The notes under the pieces: generated by a model
Database searches by the model: none
What the model saw: the letters and a program-made list of their open reading frames with translations, nothing else
Told to the model about the DNA's origin: nothing
Source: JBNKVT01 sp050299335
Lineage (GTDB): Bacteria > Pseudomonadota > Alphaproteobacteria > Rhodobacterales > Rhodobacteraceae
DNA: 18,088 nucleotides
Direction of reading: 5' to 3'
Assembly (NCBI GenBank): GCA_050299335.1
Contig: JBNKVT010000061.1
Location: 1 to 18,088, forward strand
Position numbers and translations under genes: made by a program
Part shown: positions 1 to 5,752 of the stretch, piece after piece
Layout of the letters: each line of letters begins with the position of its first letter
How positions within the stretch are numbered: the first letter of the stretch is position 1

Positions 1-48
1 GCGCAAATCCCGCGCCGCAAGGTCTTCACGCGTCACATTCACCGTCAT
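1..48 (-). CDS. N-terminal fragment of an unidentified protein, cut by the window edge
   Basis: An open minus-strand frame runs off the left edge; only about 16 codons are visible, reading MTVNVTREDLAARDLR. I chose the ATG at 46-48 because GGAGG lies five bases upstream (53-57) in a good ribosome-binding position. In-frame ATGs at 58-60 and 73-75 are alternatives but have poorer upstream sequence. The fragment is too short to assign a family. It lies downstream of, and in the same direction as, the DUF6505 operon, but about 290 bp of hairpin-rich, partly AT-rich DNA separates them, so it probably has its own promoter. Confidence 0.5.
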   Translation of the reverse strand, partial: MTVNVTREDLAARDLR

Positions 49-232
49 TCCCGCCTCCATGTTGCTCAACGCCATAGAGTCAGACTTCCTGCCCAGTGGG
101 AATCCCTAAAAGGAGTCAATGGATTCTGCGGCTGGTATAAGTTATTGAAAAAGTGAAATAAAATAGTTAATAGAGTGTGTAATTAAGCCGATTGCACGGG
201 CTGGACGGCGCGCTGGCTTATCCGCAAAGCGC
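49..232. other. Non-coding spacer with an AT-rich patch
   Basis: I see no convincing gene here. The stretch from about 134 to 185 is markedly AT-rich (for example TTATTGAAAAAGTGAAATAA) against a GC-rich background, which would suit a promoter or a protein-binding region for the leftward gene at the window edge. No -35/-10 pair stands out. A TTGACT hexamer on the minus strand (114-119) has no good -10 partner at 16-18 bases. Confidence 0.4.
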
Positions 233-312
233 CGCGTTCTTTGCAAGAACGCGACCGAAATCATTGAATGATTTCGGCCCCCTTTGGGGGCGGTGCGTGC
301 GGAGCACGCACC
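233..312. repeat. Cluster of four consecutive perfect hairpins with 3-nt loops
   Basis: Four perfect palindromes follow each other with at most one base between them. Arms 233-241/245-253 (CGCGTTCTT) have loop TGC. Arms 255-264/268-277 (CCGAAATCAT) have loop TGA. Arms 278-282/286-290 (CCCCC/GGGGG) have loop TTT. Arms 292-300/304-312 (GGTGCGTGC) have loop GGA. The last one, with its CTACGGG tail, recurs at 3745-3771. The block lies 3' of the DUF6505 operon and could end or stabilise its mRNA, but no U-run follows on either strand, so a classic intrinsic terminator is not supported. A REP-like mosaic is the best description. Confidence 0.75.
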
Positions 313-338
313 CTACGGGCTACGCGGGGAGCGTGGTG

Positions 339-827
339 TCAGTCGGGGGTGGCGTGGATGGCGATCTGTTCGACGCTGGCCTCTGCCGTTTCGATGGCGC
401 GGAACTGTTCGCGGACACCGGCTTCGGTCAGTTCGCGCTGGACGGCGAGGAGGGTGTTGGGTGCGTGGTCCTCGCAGAGCTCGGCCATGAAGGCGATTTC
501 TTCTGCCGCTGCGGGGCGGGCGGTTTCCACGTCTGGAGCGCCGTAGAGGGTGACGAAGTGATTGGCGAGGGCCAGTTCGAGTGCCTCCAGTTCGGCGGGC
601 TCGATCTGGGCGACGGCGACGAAAGTGGCGCGGCCGAAGCTGGTGAGACCCAGCCAGCCATTGGCAAAGGCCTGGCGGGCCTTGCCGGTGAGGTCGGCCT
701 CGCCCCAGTTCGAGAACTCGAAACCGCCGGTTATCGCCCATTCGCCCGTTTCGGCGGGACGGGAGAAGACGTTCTGGTCGCTGTCGTCGAAATGGATGGT
801 GCGGGCGAGTTTCATGGGTTCAGGCAT
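339..827 (-). CDS. DUF6505 family protein (formate dehydrogenase island)
   Basis: This is a 162-residue soluble protein with no signal peptide, membrane segment or cysteine pair that would suggest metal binding. It is rich in Ala and Glu and acidic overall. I assign it to DUF6505 from its overall look and from its place after the biotin/lipoate-ligase-like gene in Rhodobacteraceae FDH islands; function is unknown. The start codon overlaps the upstream stop by eight bases (820-827), so translation is probably coupled. A second in-frame ATG four codons in (813-815) could be the true start. It is the last gene of the operon that begins with DUF6494, and the hairpin cluster at 233-312 lies just beyond it. 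Confidence 0.7.
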   Translation of the reverse strand: MPEPMKLARTIHFDDSDQNVFSRPAETGEWAITGGFEFSNWGEADLTGKARQAFANGWLGLTSFGRATFVAVAQIEPAELEALELALANHFVTLYGAPDVETARPAAAEEIAFMAELCEDHAPNTLLAVQRELTEAGVREQFRAIETAEASVEQIAIHATPD

Positions 828-1545
828 CCTGCAGCATTTTGGACAACGGGAAAAGGGTGATCCGCTCGCCCTCTTTCAGAAGCAGCCCGCCTTTTTCGTC
901 GAGCCCGGTGAAAACCCCGCTGCGCGGCACGCCTTCGATCTTCACGGTCATCTCCTTGCCAAGCGCGAAGGCCTTGGAGCGCCATTCGGCATGCAGGGGG
1001 GCGAGACCGTCCGACAGCCAGCGATTGAGCCAGACCAGCATGTGGCGGGACCAGCTTTCGATCAGGCGGACGGGGGCGATGTCGCCGCAGCCTTCCTCGG
1101 ACAGCCAGGTGCGGGTGGGATCTGCACCGGGTTCGGTATCGCCTTCGGGGGCGAGCGGGATATCTAGCGCGATGACCAGCCAGTCAGGTTCCTCATGGGG
1201 GTCGGAGGTCGAGGCGGCGGCGCGGGCCTCGCCGCAGAAGGCACCGTTGATGCGGAACCTGGCGGGCCAGTCGAAATGCAGGCCTACCTCCGGCGGGGCC
1301 AGGGCACCGAAAGCGTCAGCAAAGCCAATCGAGGCGACGAAGACGGCGGCCATGGCGTCTTCGAGACGGGCTTCGGGGGCGAAGACGATGGCCATGCGCA
1401 GAAGATGCTGCTCGATCCCGTAGAAGATGAGGCCGGGGTCGGTGCCGGAGATGGCCGCCGAGACCGCCTTGGAGAACGGGTCAGTGCCCGCGGCGACCGG
1501 CTCGCCGCGGAGAAGGGGGGGGAAGACCGGGGTCTCGTCCGCCAT
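820..1545 (-). CDS. Biotin/lipoate protein ligase-like protein with C-terminal DUF4444-type domain
   Basis: A 241-residue cytoplasmic protein. The N-terminal part follows the biotin/lipoate ligase fold pattern: a strand after DPGLIFYG, a helix, then FDWPARFRINGAFCGEARA, which lines up with the KWPND...KxAGI segment of BirA-type ligases. The C-terminal part (EMTVKIEGVPRSGVFTGLDEKGGLLL) resembles the small beta-barrel of BPL C-terminal/DUF4444 domains. The glycine/arginine-rich GRGR loop that holds the acyl-adenylate is not recognisable, and the lysine of the KxAG motif is replaced (AFCGE), so classical ligase activity is doubtful. The ATG follows the mrp stop directly (TGA-ATG). Substrate unknown; its place between mrp and DUF6505 suggests a role linked to FDH or FeS proteins (inference). 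Confidence 0.72.
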   Translation of the reverse strand: MADETPVFPPLLRGEPVAAGTDPFSKAVSAAISGTDPGLIFYGIEQHLLRMAIVFAPEARLEDAMAAVFVASIGFADAFGALAPPEVGLHFDWPARFRINGAFCGEARAAASTSDPHEEPDWLVIALDIPLAPEGDTEPGADPTRTWLSEEGCGDIAPVRLIESWSRHMLVWLNRWLSDGLAPLHAEWRSKAFALGKEMTVKIEGVPRSGVFTGLDEKGGLLLKEGERITLFPLSKMLQDA

Positions 1546-2619
1546 TCAGGCGACGCCCTGTTTCACCATCTCGCGGGCGATCCGGCGGTAAGCCTGGGCG
1601 TGGGGGCCGTCGGGTTTCGAGACCACCACAGGGGCCCCGCCATCGGCGGCGAGGCGGATATCGAGATGGAGGGGGATTTCGCCCAGGAAGGGGATGCCGT
1701 GTTTTTCGGCCTCGGCCTTCGCGCCGCCATGACCGAAGATATGTTCCTCATGGCCGCAGTTCGAGCAGATATGGGTGGACATGTTTTCGATCATGCCGAG
1801 GACCGGCGTGTTCATTTTCTCGAACATGTTCAGGGCTTTGCGGGCATCCAGCAGGGCGACGTCCTGGGGGGTGGAGACGACGATGGCGCCGTCGAGCTGT
1901 GCCTTCTGGGCCAGGGTCATCTGCACGTCGCCGGTGCCGGGTGGCAGGTCGACGATCAGGATGTCGAGCTGGCCCCATTGCACCTGGCCGAGCATCTGTT
2001 GCAGCGCGCCCATCAGCATGGGCCCGCGCCAGACAACGGCTTCGTCCTCCTTGGTCATCAGGCCGATGGACATCAGGGTGACGCCGTGATTGCGCAAGGG
2101 CAGGATGGTCTTGCCATCGGGCGAGGCGGGGCGGCCGGAGATGCCGAGCATGCGGGGCTGCGACGGCCCGTAGACATCCGCGTCCAGAAGCCCGACGCGG
2201 CGGCCTTCGGCGGCCAGCGCCGTCGCGAGATTGGCGGCGACGGTGGATTTGCCCACCCCGCCCTTGCCCGAGGCGATGGCGATGATGTGCTCGACGCCGG
2301 GGATTTTCTGCGGGCCGGCCTGCGGGGTCGGGTGGCGGCCAAGCTTGAGGTCAGGGGGCGGTTTCGGCTGGGAATGGGCGGTGAGGAGGGCGGTGACCTT
2401 GGTGACGCCGGGAAGCTTTTCCAGCGCCTCGGCGGCGGCGGCGCGGATGGGTTCCATCGCCACGCCCTGGGACTGTTCGGCGACCTCGATGACGAAGCGG
2501 ACGGCGCCGTCCTCGACGGTGAGCGCACGCACGACATCGGCCGCAACGAGGTCCTTTTTCGAAAAGGGATCGGTCAGGGTCCTGAGCGTGTCGAGAACCT
2601 GTTCGCGGGTGATGCTCAA
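1546..2619 (-). CDS. mrp: Mrp/NBP35/ApbC family iron-sulfur cluster carrier ATPase
   Basis: This 357-residue protein is of normal full length for bacterial Mrp. Residues 1-100 form an N-terminal MIP18-like domain. The P-loop domain starts near residue 110 with the deviant Walker A GKGGVGKS (118-125), followed by the switch-like LLDADVYGPSQP (144-155) and VDLPPGTGD (223-231). The CxxC pair that holds a bridging [4Fe-4S] cluster between two protomers is C285/C288 (ICSNCGH). Members of this family bind and transfer [4Fe-4S] clusters to apoproteins in the cytoplasm. It overlaps the DUF6494 stop by four bases (ATGA), so the two are coupled. In this context it probably serves the FeS-rich FDH subunits, but a housekeeping role cannot be excluded. 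Confidence 0.95.
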   Translation of the reverse strand: MSITREQVLDTLRTLTDPFSKKDLVAADVVRALTVEDGAVRFVIEVAEQSQGVAMEPIRAAAAEALEKLPGVTKVTALLTAHSQPKPPPDLKLGRHPTPQAGPQKIPGVEHIIAIASGKGGVGKSTVAANLATALAAEGRRVGLLDADVYGPSQPRMLGISGRPASPDGKTILPLRNHGVTLMSIGLMTKEDEAVVWRGPMLMGALQQMLGQVQWGQLDILIVDLPPGTGDVQMTLAQKAQLDGAIVVSTPQDVALLDARKALNMFEKMNTPVLGMIENMSTHICSNCGHEEHIFGHGGAKAEAEKHGIPFLGEIPLHLDIRLAADGGAPVVVSKPDGPHAQAYRRIAREMVKQGVA

Positions 2620-2813
2620 GAGGCGTCTCCGCAGTCGATTTCGCCCTCGACCGTGTGGCGGAGGCCGATATTTTCCATCGTCAGGACCATGGTGACCTTG
2701 TGTTTCCCGGTGGCATTGGCCTCGCGGACGGCTTGCTCGATTTCCTGCTGGGAGGTGACGCCTACCTGTTTGAGAAATTTGCGCATCGACATGTTGAATG
2801 CATCATCGGCCAT
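2616..2813 (-). CDS. DUF6494 family small protein
   Basis: A 65-residue cytoplasmic protein, first gene of the operon with mrp. I chose the ATG at 2811-2813 because GGGAG stands seven bases upstream; the frame stays open further upstream into the 12-bp repeat region, but that stretch (about 42 codons) looks like spacer. The sequence starts MADDAFNMSMRKFLKQVG, then a helix-like TSQQEIEQAVREA and a strand-rich C-terminus ending CGDAS. The assignment to DUF6494 is from the MRKFLKQVGVTSQQEIE signature as I remember it; function is unknown. No metal site or membrane segment is seen. Confidence 0.75.
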   Translation of the reverse strand: MADDAFNMSMRKFLKQVGVTSQQEIEQAVREANATGKHKVTMVLTMENIGLRHTVEGEIDCGDAS

Positions 2814-2959
2814 TTCGGTCTCCCACCAATTGTTTCCTTGTCCGCTTCGCGGCTTTGTCCCTACATTGGGGAAATCCGGCCCGGTGACAAGGGGCCGGGC
2901 CCATTGGTGGTCCAAAGTCGAGGCCAAAGTCGAGGCCAAAGTCGGTGAAAGGCGGCGTC
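2814..2959. promoter_or_regulatory. Divergent intergenic region between DUF6494-mrp operon and cytochrome c gene
   Basis: Two operons start outward from this 146-bp gap, so it must hold both promoters. It contains a 7-bp-arm hairpin (GGCCCGG 2878-2884, CCGGGCC 2895-2901) and, next to the cytochrome start, a 12-bp tandem repeat. A weak minus-strand -35-like TTGTCA (2885-2890) has only poor -10 candidates near 2861-2867. No known operator is recognised. Confidence 0.45.
2912..2945. repeat. 12-bp tandem direct repeat, 2.8 copies
   Basis: CCAAAGTCGAGG is repeated exactly at 2912-2923 and 2924-2935, with a third partial copy CCAAAGTCGG at 2936-2945. It sits 15-48 bases upstream of the cytochrome c ATG, so it could be an iteron-like binding site or form part of the 5' leader. 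Replication slippage is the simplest origin. Confidence 0.8.
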
Positions 2960-3730
2960 ATGCGACCCATATTGATCGGTGCGCTACTTTTGGTTGTGTC
3001 GGCCCCCGCGTTACGGGCCCAGGAAAGGCTGGTTCGGCTGTTCACCACCGAGGAAGCGGCGGCGAGCGGGCTGATGGCCTATATCCTGCCGCGCTTCAAG
3101 CTGAAGACTGGGATCGCGGTGGAGCTGGTGGGGGCATCCGAGCCTGCCGATCTGGTGCTGGAGCCTGGGGGCGAGGGCCAGCCGGTGATGTACAGCGCCG
3201 AGGCGGCGGCCTCGGGCGGGGAGGCTTATCAGGTTGCGCTGCTGCCCGGGGCGGATGCGGATCTGGCGCCGCGTTTCGTGGCGTGGCTGGTCTCGGATGT
3301 GGGGCAGAACACGCTCGCGGCCTATGAGGTGGAGGGGAGGCAGTTGTTCGTGCCCTTTGCCGAAGTGGCGCCGCCGGTGGAGGCAGTGACCCTTGAGGGC
3401 GATGCGCTGGAGGGCGAGAAACTGGCGCATTTCAATTGCGGGCGGTGCCACGTGGTGAGTGCGCGGAACCGGATGGGGGGGATCGGCTCGACGCCGTCTT
3501 TCGCGGCGATGCGGAATTTTCCCGATTGGCAGGAGAAATTTCTGGGCTTCTATGCGCTGAACCCGCATCCATCCTTCACGCATGTGGAAGAAGTGACGGA
3601 GCCGTTTCCGCCCGAGCGCCCGCCGCATATCGCGCCGGTGGAGCTGACGCTGGATGATGTGGATGCGATTGCGGCCTATGTGGCGACGATCGAGCCGAAG
3701 GATCTGGGGGGGCAGGTGCAGTCGCAATAG
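2960..3730 (+). CDS. Secreted monohaem cytochrome c fused to a shrunken TupA-like (tungstate/molybdate-binding) domain
   Basis: The protein has 256 residues. Residues 1-20 are a signal peptide (cut near ALRA-QE). Residues 24-58 (LVRLFTTEEAAASG then LPRFKLKTGIAVELV) resemble the first lobe of TupA-type substrate-binding proteins (TTTSTxxSG...LPxFxxxTGIxVxVV). Residues 105-134 (RFVAWLVSDVGQ then YEVEGRQLFVP) resemble their C-terminal end. The middle of a normal TupA (about 120 residues) is missing. Residues 155-245 form a class I-like cytochrome c with one haem site, C160-x-x-C163-H164, followed by Met172 and Met184 as possible sixth ligands. I prefer the ATG at 2960 to the in-frame GTG at 2945 because it starts directly at the signal peptide and has AAGG upstream. 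It is probably a periplasmic redox partner or sensor beside the Mo/W formate dehydrogenase; this role is inferred. Confidence 0.8.
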   Translation: MRPILIGALLLVVSAPALRAQERLVRLFTTEEAAASGLMAYILPRFKLKTGIAVELVGASEPADLVLEPGGEGQPVMYSAEAAASGGEAYQVALLPGADADLAPRFVAWLVSDVGQNTLAAYEVEGRQLFVPFAEVAPPVEAVTLEGDALEGEKLAHFNCGRCHVVSARNRMGGIGSTPSFAAMRNFPDWQEKFLGFYALNPHPSFTHVEEVTEPFPPERPPHIAPVELTLDDVDAIAAYVATIEPKDLGGQVQSQ

Positions 3731-3744
3731 GGCAGGGGGTGGGA

Positions 3745-3771
3745 GGTGCGTGCAAGCACGCACCCTACGGG
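3745..3771 (+). repeat. REP-like palindrome, second copy
   Basis: Arms GGTGCGTGC (3745-3753) and GCACGCACC (3756-3764) enclose a 2-nt AA loop and are followed by CTACGGG. The arms and tail are identical to the copy at 292-319, where the loop is GGA. The unit starts 15 bases after the cytochrome c stop codon. A dispersed intergenic repeat is the likely explanation. Confidence 0.85.
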
Positions 3772-3810
3772 ACCTATGGGCGTTGAGGACGGCGCGGGCC
3801 GTCCAAACCC

Positions 3811-3832
3811 CCTCCCCCTGACAGGGGGAAGG
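3811..3832. repeat. CCTCCCCCTG-type palindrome, copy 1
   Basis: CCTCCCCCTG (3811-3820), single A, then CAGGGGGAAGG (3822-3832) form an imperfect palindrome related to the longer one at 4209-4235. It lies about 80 bp downstream of the cytochrome c gene. No U-run follows on the plus strand. Confidence 0.7.
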
Positions 3833-3932
3833 CTATCGCATATGAAAGTATTGTCTCCTTCGCGTACATGTTGCCCGCCCTGATCCTGCACCTTCCGGAA
3901 ACCTGCCCTGCCCCGCCGGGACTTCGAAATGA

Positions 3933-4067
3933 GGGCCAAGCCCGACCCAGGGTGGGCGCTGTCCGGAGCCCTCTGCAGACCACTTTATGGCGCAGTCGCT
4001 TCCGAGCGGGCCGCTCACAGCGAGCGTCAGCAACGCGCCCGCCCCTCGGATGGGTCGGGCTTGGCCC
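3933..4067. repeat. 135-bp near-palindromic element (MITE-like or structured RNA)
   Basis: The outer arms are perfect inverted repeats of 17 bp: GGGCCAAGCCCGACCCA (3933-3949) and its complement (4051-4067). The pairing continues inward with GGGTGGGCGC (3950-3959) against GCGCCCGCCC (4035-4044), one G-U pair, after a 6-nt one-sided bulge (4045-4050). This gives a 27-bp stem closing a 75-nt apical region, which holds a small GAGCG/CGCTC hairpin (4004-4016). There is no transposase. It could be a miniature element or the fold of a transcript; the strand is unknown. Confidence 0.7.
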
Positions 4068-4208
4068 GGTGCTGGTCGCACCGTGCGGGTGTGGAGCGGG
4101 GAGAGATGGGGACGGCGGGGCAATGGATTTGGGGCGGGATTGGGGGTTGGCTCGAATGGAGAAAACCGAATCTCAGGCGGTTTCCCCTGACAGGTGACCA
4201 AATGCAAT

Positions 4209-4235
4209 TCCCCTCCCCCTGTCAGGGGGAGGGGA
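4209..4235. repeat. CCTCCCCCTG-type palindrome, copy 2 (13-bp perfect arms)
   Basis: TCCCCTCCCCCTG (4209-4221), a single T, and CAGGGGGAGGGGA (4223-4235) form a perfect palindrome. It lies 65 bp past the end of the minus-strand FDH operon and could serve as its 3' boundary, although the minus-strand sequence after it (ATTGCATTTGG) is only weakly U-rich. Confidence 0.8.
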
Positions 4236-4299
4236 GTTTGGTCCGTGCGTGGTGGCAGGGCCGGGTCGGGGGGCGGGAAGGTGGATCCGGTGCCGGGGG

Positions 4300-4425
4300 T
4301 CAGTCCAGTCTGACGCTGGTGCTCGCCGTGCGTTCCTGGGAAGAGAACCCGGCATATTCCAGTGCGTAGCTCGCCCCGATCGCGATCACGATCGTGGCGG
4401 CAAAGGCGGTCAGCATCGCTTTCAT
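4300..4425 (-). CDS. 41-residue single-pass membrane peptide, last gene of the FDH operon
   Basis: The ATG (4423-4425) lies one base past the stop of the WD40-cytochrome gene, so translation is probably coupled. The peptide begins MKAMLTAFAATIVIAIGASYAL, a hydrophobic helix of about 18 residues after one Lys, and ends with a hydrophilic tail (EYAGFSSQERTASTSVRLD). It could be a small membrane subunit or an uncleaved signal-anchored peptide of the FDH complex. I recall similar short membrane peptides beside FDH genes in Rhodobacteraceae, but no named family comes to mind. Coupling, sensible composition and a clean stop argue that it is real. Confidence 0.72.
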   Translation of the reverse strand: MKAMLTAFAATIVIAIGASYALEYAGFSSQERTASTSVRLD

Positions 4426-4426
4426 G

Positions 4427-5746
4427 TCAGTTCCTTTCCCCATTGGCCGTATCCCCGGTCATCCGGCGCAGAAACGCGATCAGGGCGGCGCGGTCTTCAG
4501 GTGCCGCGATCCGCTGCATCGGCATCTTCGAGCCCGGAGTATAGTGCTCGGGGCCTTCCTCGAACAACCGGTCTATGGTCTCGTCGTCCCAGACGATGCC
4601 AATTCCGCGCATCGCCTCCGAATACGGGTATCCGTCCAGCGTCCCGGCCTGTCGTCCGAACACCCCGTAAAGGCTCGGCCCCGCGCGGCGCGCGGTGTCC
4701 GGGGTCAGCGTGTGGCAGATGGAGCATTTGCGGTAGAATTGCCTGGCACCATTGTCCATTTCGTCGGGATCGGTGAGGAAGCTGCGCTCGCCTTCGCCGA
4801 TGAGGACGGGGACGCGGCCTTCCAGCGGCCAGAGATAGGCGGTATCGTCAATGCCGCCGGCCATGACCCGCTCGCCATCGGCATCATAGGCCAGCGCCCA
4901 GACGGGGCCGCGTTTGGCGGCGTGGAAATCGCGGGCAATGGACCAGTCATCGGTATCGACGATCATGATGAACCCCTCGCCGTCACCGACGGCGATCTGG
5001 CCGCCATCCGGGCGCAGGGCCATTGCGAGGATCGGGCGGCGGTCGAGGGTCAGGTCGGCGAGGACCGCGCCGGTGGCGAGGTCGATGGCGCGGGTGCCGC
5101 CGTCCAGTGCGCCATAGGCGAGCCAGCCCGCCGCTTCGTTGAGGACGAGGGTGTTGACGCCGAACCCATGGCGGACCTCGATCTGTTCCTCCTTCCCTGT
5201 TGCCACGTCCCAGCGGCGGATGGTGCCGTCATTGGAGGCGGAGTAGAGCTTTGCGCCGTCCTGTGAAAACGCCACGTCGTTGACATAACCCTCATGGCCC
5301 TTCAGCCAGCGCAGGCGGGTGCCGGTGACCGGGTCCCATAGCCCGATCCAGCCGTCCCAGCCTGCCGAGGCGATGGTGCCGTCCGGCGACAGGGCCAGCG
5401 ACAGGATCTTGCCCTGGTGACCTTCCAGAACGTGGCGGGCCTTGCCGGTGGCGAGATCCCAGATGCGGATGGTGAAATCGTCACCCGCCGTTGCCGCCCT
5501 GTTGCCGGGCAGGAAGAGGACCGCATTGACCGCCGCCTCGTGGCCGTCGAGCCAGAGGGGTTCGCCTTCGTCCTCGCCCAGCCGCCAGTGACCGGCGGCA
5601 TAGTCGAAGCTGGCGGTCAGGGCGCTGGAGCCGTCGGGCGAGATCGCGACCCCCTTGACCGGGCCGCCATGGCCCTCAAGCTGCGCGAAATCTGCCGCCC
5701 AGGCGGGCGACAGGGCAAGGCAGAGCCATGCGGTCAGGAGCCGCAT
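4427..5746 (-). CDS. Secreted WD40 beta-propeller fused to C-terminal cytochrome c
   Basis: A 439-residue periplasmic protein. Residues 1-17 are a signal peptide (cut near PAWA-ADF). Seven WD40-type repeats follow (about residues 20-315), with clear LxGHxxxV...SPDG...IRIWD patterns in blades 1-4 and weaker ones in 5-7, which is enough for one closed seven-bladed propeller. The C-terminal 100 residues are a class I cytochrome c: haem site C341-S-I-C344-H345, then GPSLYGVFGRQAG and the likely axial Met408 in GSKMPM. It starts six bases after the gamma-subunit stop and lacks a clear Shine-Dalgarno, suggesting coupling. A role as electron acceptor or docking scaffold for FDH is inferred from position only. 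Confidence 0.88.
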   Translation of the reverse strand: MRLLTAWLCLALSPAWAADFAQLEGHGGPVKGVAISPDGSSALTASFDYAAGHWRLGEDEGEPLWLDGHEAAVNAVLFLPGNRAATAGDDFTIRIWDLATGKARHVLEGHQGKILSLALSPDGTIASAGWDGWIGLWDPVTGTRLRWLKGHEGYVNDVAFSQDGAKLYSASNDGTIRRWDVATGKEEQIEVRHGFGVNTLVLNEAAGWLAYGALDGGTRAIDLATGAVLADLTLDRRPILAMALRPDGGQIAVGDGEGFIMIVDTDDWSIARDFHAAKRGPVWALAYDADGERVMAGGIDDTAYLWPLEGRVPVLIGEGERSFLTDPDEMDNGARQFYRKCSICHTLTPDTARRAGPSLYGVFGRQAGTLDGYPYSEAMRGIGIVWDDETIDRLFEEGPEHYTPGSKMPMQRIAAPEDRAALIAFLRRMTGDTANGERN

Positions 5747-5752
5747 GGGGCG

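Larger units (their letters stand above)
3731..4299. other. 569-bp non-coding region rich in palindromes
   Basis: The region lies between two convergent genes, the cytochrome c and the 41-residue peptide. Open frames here (up to about 146 codons) show no family resemblance, overlap each other in several frames and cross palindromes, so I call no gene. It contains a REP-like hairpin (3745-3764), a GC hairpin (3787-3793/3798-3804), two related CCTCCCCCTG-type palindromes (3811-3832 and 4209-4235) and a 135-bp near-palindrome (3933-4067). Convergent transcription must end here, but no hairpin is followed by a convincing U-run. Confidence 0.7.

Noticed and set aside
192..860. 222-codon plus-strand frame through the hairpin cluster and DUF6505
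   Set aside because: It runs through four palindromes and is antisense to DUF6505; no family resemblance.
2814..2939. Longer start for the DUF6494 gene (107 residues)
   Set aside because: The extra 42 codons include the 12-bp tandem repeat and the hairpin, and the SD (GGGAG) points to the ATG at 2813.
1195..3327. 710-codon plus-strand open frame across mrp and the ligase-like gene
   Set aside because: Antisense shadow: the minus-strand proteins have full family motifs (GKGGVGKS, CxxC), and the plus-strand frame shows none and runs into the cytochrome gene in the wrong frame.
3868..4369. Overlapping open frames of 67-146 codons in the non-coding region
   Set aside because: They overlap each other in different frames, cross the palindromes and have no ribosome-binding site or recognisable family.
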